Positions 1 through 9,530 of a stretch of DNA of 64,000 nt are shown in pieces. Every line of letters begins with the position of its first letter. The first letter of the stretch is position 1. Made by a program: the position numbers and the translations under genes. Source of the stretch: an uncultured Maribacter sp. (GTDB lineage: Bacteria > Bacteroidota > Bacteroidia > Flavobacteriales > Flavobacteriaceae); assembly GCF_947500985.1 (NCBI RefSeq), contig NZ_CANMTX010000001.1, positions 711,384-775,383 of the forward strand, read 5' to 3'. The notes below the pieces were generated by a model. It did no database searches, was not told the DNA's origin, and saw only the letters and a program-made list of their open reading frames with translations.

Positions 1-458
1 GTAACTCATCGCAAATGAGTGATGGTGCAGCATTCGTTTTAATAATGAGTGAAGAAATGGTGAAAGAATTAAATCTTGAACCGATTGCTCGTTTAGTAAA
101 CTATGCAGCCGCTGGTGTACCACCTAGAATAATGGGTATTGGTCCTATCGCTGCTATACCAAAGGCATTAAAACAAGCAGATATAAAACTAAATGATATT
201 GGTTTAATAGAATTGAATGAAGCTTTCGCTTCACAATCTTTGGCAGTAATGCGTGAATTGAATATCAATCAAGACATCGTAAACGTAAATGGTGGTGCAA
301 TTGCACTTGGTCATCCATTAGGATGTACAGGAGCAAAATTATCAGTACAGCTATTTGATGAGATGCGTAAAAGAAATATGCAAGGTAAATACGGTATGGT
401 AACCATGTGCGTAGGTACAGGTCAAGGAGCTGCCGGAATATTTGAATTTTTAAATTAA
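1..458 (+). CDS. fadA: Acetyl-CoA acyltransferase (thiolase), C-terminal part, cut by window edge
   Basis: The reading frame is open from the first base, so the gene starts outside the window; the visible part begins with the thiolase signature NSSQMSDGAA. Thiolases cleave 3-ketoacyl-CoA to acetyl-CoA and a shortened acyl-CoA, the last step of beta-oxidation. The C-terminal catalytic elements are present: NEAFASQ, GGAIALGHPLGCTGA (active-site His) and the acidic/basic Cys in MCVGTGQGAAG near the end. It is followed 63 nt later by an acyl-CoA dehydrogenase in the same direction, so the two probably belong to one fatty-acid degradation operon. The family is certain; the gene symbol rests on context. 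Confidence 0.93.
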   Translation, partial: NSSQMSDGAAFVLIMSEEMVKELNLEPIARLVNYAAAGVPPRIMGIGPIAAIPKALKQADIKLNDIGLIELNEAFASQSLAVMRELNINQDIVNVNGGAIALGHPLGCTGAKLSVQLFDEMRKRNMQGKYGMVTMCVGTGQGAAGIFEFLN

Positions 459-521
459 CAACTTTTACTAATTAATATTACAGTGTTTACTTAATACTTG
501 ATACTAAATACTATTAACAAC

Positions 522-2333
522 ATGAGTACAGATACAGTAAAAAAAGACATTCTTAGAGGAGGACAGTTCCTTGTTAAAGAAACCAATTGTGAAGATGTTT
601 TCACATTAGAAGATTTGAATGAAGAGCAACGCATGATGCGTGAGAGTACCAGAGAATTCGTTGACAGAGAACTTTGGGCACATTGGGAGCGTTTTGAAAA
701 TAAAGATTATGCTTTCACTGAAGAAACTATGCGTAAAGCAGGTGAGTTAGGATTATTGAGTGTTGCTGTACCAGAATCATATGGTGGTATGGGAATGGGC
801 TTTGTTTCTACCATGTTGGTATGTGATTACATTTCTGGAGCAACTGGTTCTTTCAGTACTGCTTTTGGTGCACATACCGGTATTGGTACAATGCCAATTA
901 CGCTTTATGGATCTGAAGAACAAAAACAAAAATATGTGCCAAGATTAGCTTCTGGAGAATGGTTTGGTGCTTACTGCCTTACTGAGCCAGGTGCTGGTTC
1001 TGATGCAAATTCAGGAAAAACGAAGGCTGTTCTTTCTGATGACGGAAAAACATACAGCATTTCTGGTCAGAAAATGTGGATTTCAAACGCAGGTTTCTGT
1101 AATATGTTTATCGTATTTGCTCGTATTGAAGATGATAAAAACATTACTGGTTTCATTGTAGAAAATGATCCAAGTAATGGTATTACCTTAGGTGATGAAG
1201 AAAAGAAATTAGGTATTCACTCCTCTTCTACGCGTCAGGTTTTCTTTAACGAAACTAAAGTTTCAGCTGAGAATATGTTATCTACAAGAGGTAACGGATT
1301 CAAAATTGCAATGAATGCATTAAACGTAGGTCGTATAAAATTAGCGGCTGCTTGTTTAGATGCACAAAGAAGAGTTATCGGTGAAGCTACTAAATATGCT
1401 AACGAGCGTATTCAGTTCAAAACTCCCATTATGAACTTTGGTGCTATTAAGTCTAAAATTGCCGAAATGGCAACTAGCGTTTATGTTGATGAATCTGCAA
1501 GTTACCGTGCTGCAAAAAATATAGAAGATCGTATTGCTATGCGTGAAGCTGAAGGCAATACACACCAAGAGGCTGAACTTAAAGGTGTTGAAGAATATGC
1601 TATTGAATGTTCTATTCTTAAAGTAGCTGTTTCTGAAGATTGTCAAAAAACTACAGATGAAGGTATTCAGATTTTTGGAGGTATGGGCTTCAGTGCTGAT
1701 ACTCCGATGGAATCTGCTTGGAGAGATTCAAGAATTGCCCGTATCTATGAAGGTACAAACGAAATCAACAGAATGTTGGCAGTAGGTATGCTAGTGAAAA
1801 AAGCAATGAAAGGTCATGTTGATCTTTTAGGTCCTGCTACGGCAGTTGGTGAAGAATTAATGGGGATTCCTTCTTTCGATACTCCAGATTTTTCTGAACT
1901 ATTCGCTGAAGAAAAAGATATCTTGAAGAGACTTAAAAAGGTTTTCTTGATGGTTGCTGGATCTGCGGTTCAGAAATACGGAGCAGAATTAGAAAATCAC
2001 CAACAATTAATGTTGGCTGCATCTGATATTCTTATTGAAGTATACATGGCAGAATCTGCTTTATTACGTACCGAGAAAAATGCAAAACGATTTGGAGAAG
2101 AAGCACAAGCTACTCAAATAGCGATGTCTAGACTATATTTGTTTAATGCTACTGAAACTATCATCAATAAAGGTAAAGAAGCTATCGTTTCTTTTGCCGA
2201 AGGTGATGAGCAAAGAATGATGTTAATGGGACTTAAACGTTTCACTAAATATACAAACTACCCTAATGTAGTTGCCTTACGCACACAAATTGCCGATAAG
2301 GTTGCTGCAGATAACGGTTATACGTTTGACTAA
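522..2333 (+). CDS. Acyl-CoA dehydrogenase, long form with C-terminal extension
   Basis: FAD enzyme catalysing the first oxidation of acyl-CoA in beta-oxidation. I start it at the ATG at 522 (603 aa); an in-frame TTG at 498 would add eight unremarkable residues. The N-terminal helical domain, the middle beta domain (YCLTEPGAGSDANS) and the C-terminal helical domain are in order; the catalytic Glu is in RIYEGTNEI (about residue 410) and the FAD/substrate motif IQIFGGMGFS precedes it. Length about 600 aa with roughly 170 residues after the catalytic core resembles VLCAD-type proteins rather than the 380-aa short-chain type. It is preceded by thiolase and followed by a strong terminator, so it is probably the last gene of its operon. 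Confidence 0.93.
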   Translation: MSTDTVKKDILRGGQFLVKETNCEDVFTLEDLNEEQRMMRESTREFVDRELWAHWERFENKDYAFTEETMRKAGELGLLSVAVPESYGGMGMGFVSTMLVCDYISGATGSFSTAFGAHTGIGTMPITLYGSEEQKQKYVPRLASGEWFGAYCLTEPGAGSDANSGKTKAVLSDDGKTYSISGQKMWISNAGFCNMFIVFARIEDDKNITGFIVENDPSNGITLGDEEKKLGIHSSSTRQVFFNETKVSAENMLSTRGNGFKIAMNALNVGRIKLAAACLDAQRRVIGEATKYANERIQFKTPIMNFGAIKSKIAEMATSVYVDESASYRAAKNIEDRIAMREAEGNTHQEAELKGVEEYAIECSILKVAVSEDCQKTTDEGIQIFGGMGFSADTPMESAWRDSRIARIYEGTNEINRMLAVGMLVKKAMKGHVDLLGPATAVGEELMGIPSFDTPDFSELFAEEKDILKRLKKVFLMVAGSAVQKYGAELENHQQLMLAASDILIEVYMAESALLRTEKNAKRFGEEAQATQIAMSRLYLFNATETIINKGKEAIVSFAEGDEQRMMLMGLKRFTKYTNYPNVVALRTQIADKVAADNGYTFD

Positions 2334-2370
2334 TTCAGATTACCTTTTGTTGTTTGGTAACTTGAATACT

Positions 2371-2398
2371 AAACCGTCCCAATTGGGGCGGTTTTTTT
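2371..2398 (+). terminator. Rho-independent terminator after acyl-CoA dehydrogenase
   Basis: A 10-bp stem (AAACCGTCCC with GGGGCGGTTT, one G-U pair) around an AATT loop is followed by seven T residues. It lies 37 nt after the acyl-CoA dehydrogenase stop and ends the beta-oxidation transcript. Confidence 0.9.
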
Positions 2399-2399
2399 G

Positions 2400-2431
2400 T
2401 TTGGTAAATATTGATATTGCGACTACTTTTA
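2400..2431 (+). promoter_or_regulatory. Probable Bacteroidota promoter for the PLP decarboxylase
   Basis: TTTG at 2400-2403 and TACTTTTA at 2424-2431 are separated by 20 nt. This fits the known Bacteroidota -33 TTTG / -7 TAnnTTTG pattern with one mismatch. The start codon follows at 2436, so any leader would be almost absent, which lowers confidence. Confidence 0.3.
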
Positions 2432-2435
2432 AACC

Positions 2436-3860
2436 ATGCATAAAAAATTACTTGAACAGGTTTATAATACTCCCGAATTTAATTCGAATGGTCATATTCT
2501 AATCGACCAATTGACTTCTCACTTAGAGGATAAACTGAATGCTTCTTCTCGTAATACAATCAATTGGAAAGAACCTGAAGAGGAACTAGAATTCTGGAAG
2601 AAATTTTTAGCTGATGGTATTGAAACAGACCTTTTTCCAGAAATAATAAAACGTACCACCTACGTTCACCATCCTAAGTATATGGGACATCAAGTAAGTC
2701 CGCCAGCCCCAATTACTGCACTCACTGGATTAATTAGTTCATTATTAAATAATGGCACTGCAGTTTATGAGATGGGTATGTCTTCTAATGCTATTGAACG
2801 CATTATTATAGAATTGATTTGCAAGAAAATTGGTTTTGATGACTCTTCTGGAGGATTCTTAACCTCAGGCGGAACACTTGCAAATTTAACTGCGTTATTA
2901 AGTGCACGAAAAGCAATTACCAAAAGAGATATTTGGAACGAGGGCAACCAAAATCAATTAGGTATTATGGTAAGTGAAGAAGCGCATTATTGCGTTGATC
3001 GTGCTGCAAGAATAATGGGATTGGGAGATCAAGGAATTATTAAGGTCCCTGTAACCAAAGATTTTAGAATGGATACTGATTTAATGGTGTCAAAATTTAA
3101 AGAAGCAAAGGAAAAGGGAATTGAAATATTCGCTATTATTGGTAGTGCTCCTTCTACTGCTACCGGTATTTTTGATGACTTAGAAGTGATTGGAGAATTT
3201 GCTAAAAAACAAAATATTTGGTTTCATGTTGATGGAGCACATGGCGGAGCTGGAATTTTCTCCAAAAAATACAAGCACACCCTAAAAGGCATTGAATTGG
3301 CTGATTCAGTTGTTATCGACGGACATAAGATGATGCTAATGCCAGCGCTGACCACTGCCCTACTCTATAAAGATGATAAAAATGCTAACGTCACTTTTAG
3401 CCAAAAAGCAGATTACCTACTTACAGATTCTGAACATGAAGATTGGTATAACTCTGGTAAACGTACGTTTGAATGCACCAAAAATATGATGGCTATCCAT
3501 TGGTTTACACTGCTAAAATTATACGGCGAAGAAGTATTTGATGCTAATGTTACCCAACTTTATGATACGGGCGCATTATTCGCTAAACTTATTGAACAAG
3601 AGGATAATTTTGAATTAGCACTCCAACCGATGTCCAATATAATTTGTTTTAGGTTTTGCCCTGCTGATATGGATGAAGAACATATAAATGCTCTTAATGT
3701 AAAAATTCGCCAATCCCTTTTAGAAGATGGCGAATTTTATATTGTACAAACGAAATTAAAAGGTACACATTACATGCGTATAACGGTGATGAATCCGTTT
3801 ACAACTGATCAACATTTTAAAGCCTTAATCAATAAGATTAAGTCCCTTGCTACTCGCTGA
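2436..3860 (+). CDS. PLP-dependent group II amino acid decarboxylase
   Basis: Fold-type I pyridoxal-phosphate enzyme of the glutamate/aromatic-amino-acid decarboxylase group (474 aa, normal length). Visible landmarks: YMGHQVSPP near residue 75, the phosphate-binding SGGTLANLTAL, the Asp that contacts the PLP ring nitrogen in HVDGAHGG (D266) and the Schiff-base Lys in DGHKMMLMP (K298). The substrate cannot be read from sequence; aromatic amino acids, aspartate, glutamate or diaminobutyrate are all used in this group. It lies alone between the terminator at 2371 and a convergent gene whose stop codon begins at the very next base. Confidence 0.88.
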   Translation: MHKKLLEQVYNTPEFNSNGHILIDQLTSHLEDKLNASSRNTINWKEPEEELEFWKKFLADGIETDLFPEIIKRTTYVHHPKYMGHQVSPPAPITALTGLISSLLNNGTAVYEMGMSSNAIERIIIELICKKIGFDDSSGGFLTSGGTLANLTALLSARKAITKRDIWNEGNQNQLGIMVSEEAHYCVDRAARIMGLGDQGIIKVPVTKDFRMDTDLMVSKFKEAKEKGIEIFAIIGSAPSTATGIFDDLEVIGEFAKKQNIWFHVDGAHGGAGIFSKKYKHTLKGIELADSVVIDGHKMMLMPALTTALLYKDDKNANVTFSQKADYLLTDSEHEDWYNSGKRTFECTKNMMAIHWFTLLKLYGEEVFDANVTQLYDTGALFAKLIEQEDNFELALQPMSNIICFRFCPADMDEEHINALNVKIRQSLLEDGEFYIVQTKLKGTHYMRITVMNPFTTDQHFKALINKIKSLATR

Positions 3861-5663
3861 TTATTCCCTTAAAGACTCTAGCATTTGATCTTCACTTTCT
3901 TTCTTAGAAAAGTTGATTGCACACTCTATTAACGCTAAATGCGAATAGGCTTGTGGAAAGTTCCCTAATAATCTTTTTGTCTTAAAATCAATATCTTCAC
4001 TAAAGAGACCTAAATGATTACTATAGCTCAATAATCGCTCAAAATACTCCAACGCTTTTTTACGTTCTCCTATTTTAAATAAGCTATTTATATACCAAAA
4101 TGTACATACTGTAAATGATGATGAAGGCAAACCAAAATCATCCTCGTTTTTATATCGATAAAGTAATCCGTCATTATTTAACTCCTTCCCTATGGCATGT
4201 ACTGTACTTATGTATCTTTCGTCTTTAGCTTTTATACAGCCATAGGACTCCATTAACAATACAGATGCATCTAACTCTTTAGATCCGTAAGATTGCGTGT
4301 ATGCGCCTACTTCTTCATTCCAAGCATTGTCATATATATCTTTCCAGATTTCTGCTCTAATAGGCTCCCATTTCTCAATTTTGTGCTTCTTATCTAACAT
4401 CTCGGCAACCTTGATTGCACGATCCAAAGCTGTCCAACATAACACTTTTGAGAATGTAAAATGTCTATCCTCTGTTCTGAACTCCCAAATACCTTTATCG
4501 GCATCTTTCCAATTATTACTTACAATCCAAACGATTCCTTTTGTAATCGCCCATAAGTCTTCACCATTATCGATATCTACACTAAATTTCGCCATCTGTT
4601 CGTAGATAACATCCATAAGTATACCATAGATATCGTTTTGCTTTTGGTGATAAGCTGCATTACCTATTCTTACTGGCTTAGAACCTTTATAGCCCGCTAG
4701 GTGTTCTAAGGTTACTTCGGTCAACTTCTTTTCTTTATTAATACCGTACATGATTTGAAGCTTCTCTGCCTTATCTGGTATCAAATCTATAATGAACTGT
4801 AAATAACGTCTTGCAACGTTCTTATGACCCAATTCTGATACTACCTTAATTACCATAGATGCATCGCGGATCCAACAGAATCGGTAATCCCAATTACGTA
4901 CTTCGCCTATTGTTTCTGGTAATGATGTGGTCGCTGCCGCTAAAACAGCACCTGTCTTGTCATAACTTAATAGCTTTAAAGTAAGTGCACTTCTAGAGAT
5001 TTCTTCGTTAAATTTCTTGTAGGTAGGTGTCAAATTAGACCAATTCAACCAATATACTTTTGTATTTTGTAAATCTAAGTAAGCCCTATCTGTAGTAGGC
5101 AGCAATAATTTTTCATTGTAACCTACCAAAATATAACCATCTTCTTTTAATTCAATTTCACCACTATCTATAATAGTCTGTTTATCAAAAGAAGAATATA
5201 AGAATATAGTATCGAATTTTACGTCATGTGTAAGACTCGCTATAAAATCTTTTTTTATAAATGATTCTGTTTTACCCATAGCATACTCAAGCTTGGGGTC
5301 ATATACTACCGAAAATTTTGGAGCACCAGATATATGTTTAAAATATCTAATCAACTCTGGTGGTGCATGGTAAGCATTGCCTTCTTTTCTATAACGTGGC
5401 ATGAAATCATTAATCTCAAAATGGTCGTCGCCAGATTTAAAAGAAGTGATTAATATATTCGTGAATTGCTCATATTTTTGGGTAATTATATAACTGTCAT
5501 CCACATTAATTTCAAAACTGCCTCCAATTTCTTCATCTAATAATTTTGCAAAAATAGATGGACTATCAAATTCTGGTAAGCAGCACCATTCGATGCTTCC
5601 TGTCTTTGAAATTAATGCTGCACTTCTACAATTCCCTATTATTCCGTAGTCTAAATTATCCAT
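3861..5663 (-). CDS. Glycoside hydrolase family 15 protein (trehalase/glucoamylase-like)
   Basis: 600-aa cytoplasmic protein with the N-terminal trehalase-like beta domain (begins GIIGNCRSAALISKTGSIEW) and the C-terminal GH15 (alpha/alpha)6 barrel. Seen motifs: RNWDYRFCWIRDAS, the general-acid Glu in GIWEFRTEDRHFTFSK and the second acidic residue in LFSEDID near the C terminus. Family members hydrolyse alpha-glucosidic bonds; those next to trehalose synthesis genes are often trehalases. It is divergent from the OtsA-OtsB fusion with 103 nt between the starts, which supports trehalose as substrate, but dextrin or glucan hydrolysis is possible. Its stop codon abuts that of the convergent decarboxylase gene. 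Confidence 0.88.
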   Translation of the reverse strand: MDNLDYGIIGNCRSAALISKTGSIEWCCLPEFDSPSIFAKLLDEEIGGSFEINVDDSYIITQKYEQFTNILITSFKSGDDHFEINDFMPRYRKEGNAYHAPPELIRYFKHISGAPKFSVVYDPKLEYAMGKTESFIKKDFIASLTHDVKFDTIFLYSSFDKQTIIDSGEIELKEDGYILVGYNEKLLLPTTDRAYLDLQNTKVYWLNWSNLTPTYKKFNEEISRSALTLKLLSYDKTGAVLAAATTSLPETIGEVRNWDYRFCWIRDASMVIKVVSELGHKNVARRYLQFIIDLIPDKAEKLQIMYGINKEKKLTEVTLEHLAGYKGSKPVRIGNAAYHQKQNDIYGILMDVIYEQMAKFSVDIDNGEDLWAITKGIVWIVSNNWKDADKGIWEFRTEDRHFTFSKVLCWTALDRAIKVAEMLDKKHKIEKWEPIRAEIWKDIYDNAWNEEVGAYTQSYGSKELDASVLLMESYGCIKAKDERYISTVHAIGKELNNDGLLYRYKNEDDFGLPSSSFTVCTFWYINSLFKIGERKKALEYFERLLSYSNHLGLFSEDIDFKTKRLLGNFPQAYSHLALIECAINFSKKESEDQMLESLRE

Positions 5664-5766
5664 TCAATAAAAATCTTAATTCATATGAGGTTTCAATTGG
5701 TAATACCCTCCTTTTTCCCGAAATTTAGAGAAATAATTATCAAGAAGTAGCAAAAAAATCTCTTTT

Positions 5767-7980
5767 ATGGCGAAAACTATCATTATCTCAAATAGACTAC
5801 CTGTACAATTACAAATTAGCAATGGAGACATTACTGCGGTACCAAGTGTTGGTGGTTTAGCAACCGGAATGAAATCTGTACACTCGGGTGGAGATAGCCT
5901 ATGGATTGGCTGGAGCGGATTGACAGATGAAGAAATACCAGAAGAGTTAATCCCTAAAATTGATAAGGCACTAGCGGAACATGGATCTTCTAAAGTAAAT
6001 CTTACAGAAAAAGAAGTTGATGGTTTTTATTACGGATTTAGCAATAGAACCATATGGCCTTTATTCCACTATTTTTTAGAATACTCTGAATTTGAGCTTG
6101 AAAGTTGGGAAGTTTACAAGGCTGTTAATCAGAAATTTGCAGATGCTATTCTTGAAAAAGCTGATAATGATTATACGATTTGGATACACGATTACCAATT
6201 AATGCTAGTACCACAAATGGTTCGTGCCCAAAGACCTGATATTTCAATCGGTTTCTTTTTACACATTCCTTTTCCATCGTATGAAATATTTAGAACACTA
6301 CCTTGGCGACAAGAAGTATTACAAGGCTTATTAGGCTCAGATTTAATTGGTTTTCATACCTATGACTATGAACGTCACTTTTTAAGCTCTGTGCGCAGAC
6401 TATTGGGCTTAGAGGTTAGTTTTAATGATATTTACTTAGATGATAGAGTTATTAAAGTTGACTCTTTCCCCATGGGAATCGATTATAAGAAATTCAGCGA
6501 AGCAGCTAAAGAACATTCACAACGAAGTGAAGATGAAAAGTCTGAATTGCAAAAACGATTAGATACTCATAAAAAATCAGCTCCAGATGCTAAGTTCTTT
6601 TTATCTATTGACCGTTTAGATTACACAAAAGGTATTGCGAAACGACTTAATGCTTTTGAATATTTCTTAAATAAATACCCGCAGTATAAAGAGAAAGTTA
6701 GACTTATTATACTTGCCGTGCCTTCGCGCTCCAATGTACCGCAATATCAATTACTAAAACGTGAAGTTGATGAATTAGTTGGTCGCATTAATGGAGAACT
6801 TTCAACCGTAAGCTGGACACCTATTTGGTATTTCTACAGATCTATGCCTTTTGAAAACCTAATTGACCTATATACGTCTTCTGACATTGCTTGGTTGACA
6901 CCAATTAGAGATGGTATGAATTTGGTAGCCAAAGAATATATTGCCACTAGAACTGATAAAACAGGGGTTTTAATACTTAGTGAAATGGCGGGTTCTGCCA
7001 ATGAAATGAACGAATCGCTATTGATCAACCCTAACAATTTTGAACAAATTGCGGATGCTTTGAATGAAGCTATTAATATGCCAAAGGAAGAACAGATTGC
7101 CAGAAACACGCTATTACAAAAGAGATTAGAGCGTTATAACGTTGAAAAATGGGCGAATGATTTTATGACTTCGTTAGTGGGTCAAAAAGAAAAAGACCAA
7201 ACTTATAAGTCTAGAAAATTTTCAGTAGACATCATGAATACAGTGATGGATAGCTATAAAAAAGCCAAAAGAAGATTAGTATTCTTGGACTATGACGGCA
7301 CGTTGGCAGGTTTTCATGCTGATCCTCAAAAAGCATCGCCAGACGAAGAACTGTATAAACTGTTAGATGCCATTTCTTCTCAACCAAATACAGATATGTA
7401 TTTAATTAGCGGACGAGATAAAGAAACATTCACCAAATGGTTCTTGCCCAAAAAATATAATATGATCGTTGAACACGGCGTATGGATCTCTCAAGGTGGT
7501 GAAGAATTTAGAATGTTAGAAAACGTTAAGAAAGACTGGATGGAGAAGATTTTACCAGTGTTAGAATCTTTTGTTGACCGTACCCCTGGTAGTTTTATTG
7601 AAGAGAAAAATTATTCTTTAGCATGGCATTACAGAAAAACAGATCCCGACTTTGGTCAAAAACGTTCTGTTGAACTGAATACGGTACTAACAAGCCTTAT
7701 TGCAAATGATGACCTCAGTGTTTTAAATGGCAACAAGGTGATGGAAATTAAAAGTAGTAACGTGAATAAAGGTAGAGCTTCTATGCGCGTGTATTCTGAA
7801 CATGATTACGATTTTGTGTTTGCTATTGGTGATGACTGGACCGATGAATTTATGTTTCAAGAACTTCCAGAGGAATCTATTACAGTAAAAGTAGGGCGCC
7901 AAAAAACACAAGCAAGGTACTTCGTTGATAACACGAAAAATGTTCGTGCAATTTTAAAGAGATTTGCCGACAAAGAATAA
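5767..7980 (+). CDS. otsAB: Bifunctional trehalose-6-phosphate synthase/phosphatase (OtsA-OtsB fusion)
   Basis: 737 aa. Residues 1 to about 480 are a GT20 trehalose-6-phosphate synthase: IIISNRLPV start, GGLATGM loop, WIHDYQLMLVP, FFLHIPFPS and the nucleotide-sugar region DGMNLVAKEY. Residues from about 500 are a HAD-type phosphatase with LDYDGTL (nucleophile D508, acid D510), ISGRD and IGDDWTDEFMF. One polypeptide therefore makes trehalose from UDP-glucose and glucose-6-phosphate, with no separate OtsB. Trehalose serves as an osmo- and desiccation protectant. The divergent GH15 gene probably degrades or recycles the product. Confidence 0.95.
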   Translation: MAKTIIISNRLPVQLQISNGDITAVPSVGGLATGMKSVHSGGDSLWIGWSGLTDEEIPEELIPKIDKALAEHGSSKVNLTEKEVDGFYYGFSNRTIWPLFHYFLEYSEFELESWEVYKAVNQKFADAILEKADNDYTIWIHDYQLMLVPQMVRAQRPDISIGFFLHIPFPSYEIFRTLPWRQEVLQGLLGSDLIGFHTYDYERHFLSSVRRLLGLEVSFNDIYLDDRVIKVDSFPMGIDYKKFSEAAKEHSQRSEDEKSELQKRLDTHKKSAPDAKFFLSIDRLDYTKGIAKRLNAFEYFLNKYPQYKEKVRLIILAVPSRSNVPQYQLLKREVDELVGRINGELSTVSWTPIWYFYRSMPFENLIDLYTSSDIAWLTPIRDGMNLVAKEYIATRTDKTGVLILSEMAGSANEMNESLLINPNNFEQIADALNEAINMPKEEQIARNTLLQKRLERYNVEKWANDFMTSLVGQKEKDQTYKSRKFSVDIMNTVMDSYKKAKRRLVFLDYDGTLAGFHADPQKASPDEELYKLLDAISSQPNTDMYLISGRDKETFTKWFLPKKYNMIVEHGVWISQGGEEFRMLENVKKDWMEKILPVLESFVDRTPGSFIEEKNYSLAWHYRKTDPDFGQKRSVELNTVLTSLIANDDLSVLNGNKVMEIKSSNVNKGRASMRVYSEHDYDFVFAIGDDWTDEFMFQELPEESITVKVGRQKTQARYFVDNTKNVRAILKRFADKE

Positions 7981-8002
7981 TGTTACTCACAAACTATTCA
8001 AT

Positions 8003-9526
8003 ATGAAACAAATTTACAACCTTGTATTTGTAGGTGTTTTTTGCTGCCTAACAACTTTTGCCCAACATGGCACAGAAGTTTATTTAGCAAATTTAGATTT
8101 GAATAATGACAGTTTGAAAATTAATGGAGTTATAAACATATCTCAAAATGAAGGTTATGACAATCAACCTTCATTTTTTTCTGATGATAAAATTCTATTC
8201 GCATCAACAAGAAATAGGCAAACCGATATAACCCTCTATGATATAAACGATAAAACAACAACTTGGCTTTCAAATACACCAAATGGTAGTGAATATTCTC
8301 CTCTGAAAATTCCAGGTAGAGATGCCATTTCTTCAGTTCGTTTAGACGAAGATGGTTTGCAACGTTTATACGAGTATGATTTAAAAACTGGTGACTCAAA
8401 AGTTTTAATACCAAATCTTAAAGTAGGCTACCATGTTTGGTATTCTAATGACATTATTGTTTGCACGGTTTTAATTGAAAACCGAATGGATTTAGTGGTG
8501 TATAATCTAAAAGAAAATACCTACTACACCGCTCAGAAAAATGTAGGTAGGTCATTGCACAAAATTCTGAATTCTAAACTTATTAGTTTTATTTCAAAAG
8601 ATATAGATAAGAGTATTATAAAATCACTAAACCCTAGCACTAGAGAAATAAATAAGATTATTACAATTTTAGGAGAAACCGAAGATGTTTGTTGGACTGC
8701 TGATGGAAGCTTAATAACTGCTAATAATAGTGACCTTTTAACCTTCAAGCCATCACTTGACAAAGAATGGAATTCATTATTCAAATTTCAACAAACTGAT
8801 ATTCATGGCTTATCAAGACTAGCAATTAGTCCTAACGGAAAGTTTATTTCGTTCGTTTCTAAAGATGCTCCGCATAAGATTGTTCAAAAACAGGTAGAAA
8901 CCTTCAATGCTCGTGATTTAGAAGCGTTCGCAAATTGTTATTCAGAAGATGTCTTAGTAAAAAATTTCTCAAAGGATACCATATCCGTTGGCAGGGAACA
9001 ATTAAAAGAGGGCTATGAAGCATTTTATAAAAGAACACCTGCTGTAGAAGTTAAAGTCTCTTCAAGAATTATAATTGGTTCTGCTGTAATTGACCAAGAA
9101 TTTGTTTCTATTGGAGATAAACAAAAACAGCAAGTGGCTATTTATGAAGTTGACGGACTCATAAAAAGCATGACTTTTATTAGAGATGAAAAAACAACTT
9201 TTGACCCAGAGGTCATTGTTCAAAGGCAACTTGAAGCTTATAACAATAGAGATATCGAAGGATTTTTGGCCACGTATTCTAAACAAACTAAAATTTATAG
9301 TTATTCAGGAACATTGCAGTCAGATGGTTTAGATGCATTAAGAACAGGCTACACTGACTTCTTTAATTCTGCCCCTGATTTACATTGTGAGATAATTAAC
9401 AGAATTGTCATCGGAAATAAAGTTATAGACGAAGAATCAATTACCGCAAATGGTAAAACTTTTAAAGGCGTAGCTATTTATGAAGTTGAAAATAATGAGA
9501 TTGTTAAAGTAACATTTGTTAACTAA
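8003..9526 (+). CDS. Exported TolB-like propeller protein with two NTF2-like domains
   Basis: I start at the ATG at 8003, which gives a clean signal peptide ending in TTFAQ (507 aa); a TTG at 7964 would overlap otsAB. Residues to about 290 contain WD40/TolB-like blades (QPSFFSDDKILFASTR, AISPNGKFISFVS). The rest is two successive SnoaL/NTF2-like domains, each beginning like QVETFNARDLEAFANCY and QLEAYNNRDIEGFLATY and each ending with a VIDxE strand. NTF2-like domains bind small ligands or dimerise. The gene is 22 nt after otsAB and is followed directly by an MFS transporter, so the three may be co-transcribed. No catalytic role can be assigned. Confidence 0.75.
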   Translation: MKQIYNLVFVGVFCCLTTFAQHGTEVYLANLDLNNDSLKINGVINISQNEGYDNQPSFFSDDKILFASTRNRQTDITLYDINDKTTTWLSNTPNGSEYSPLKIPGRDAISSVRLDEDGLQRLYEYDLKTGDSKVLIPNLKVGYHVWYSNDIIVCTVLIENRMDLVVYNLKENTYYTAQKNVGRSLHKILNSKLISFISKDIDKSIIKSLNPSTREINKIITILGETEDVCWTADGSLITANNSDLLTFKPSLDKEWNSLFKFQQTDIHGLSRLAISPNGKFISFVSKDAPHKIVQKQVETFNARDLEAFANCYSEDVLVKNFSKDTISVGREQLKEGYEAFYKRTPAVEVKVSSRIIIGSAVIDQEFVSIGDKQKQQVAIYEVDGLIKSMTFIRDEKTTFDPEVIVQRQLEAYNNRDIEGFLATYSKQTKIYSYSGTLQSDGLDALRTGYTDFFNSAPDLHCEIINRIVIGNKVIDEESITANGKTFKGVAIYEVENNEIVKVTFVN

Positions 9527-9530
9527 TTTA

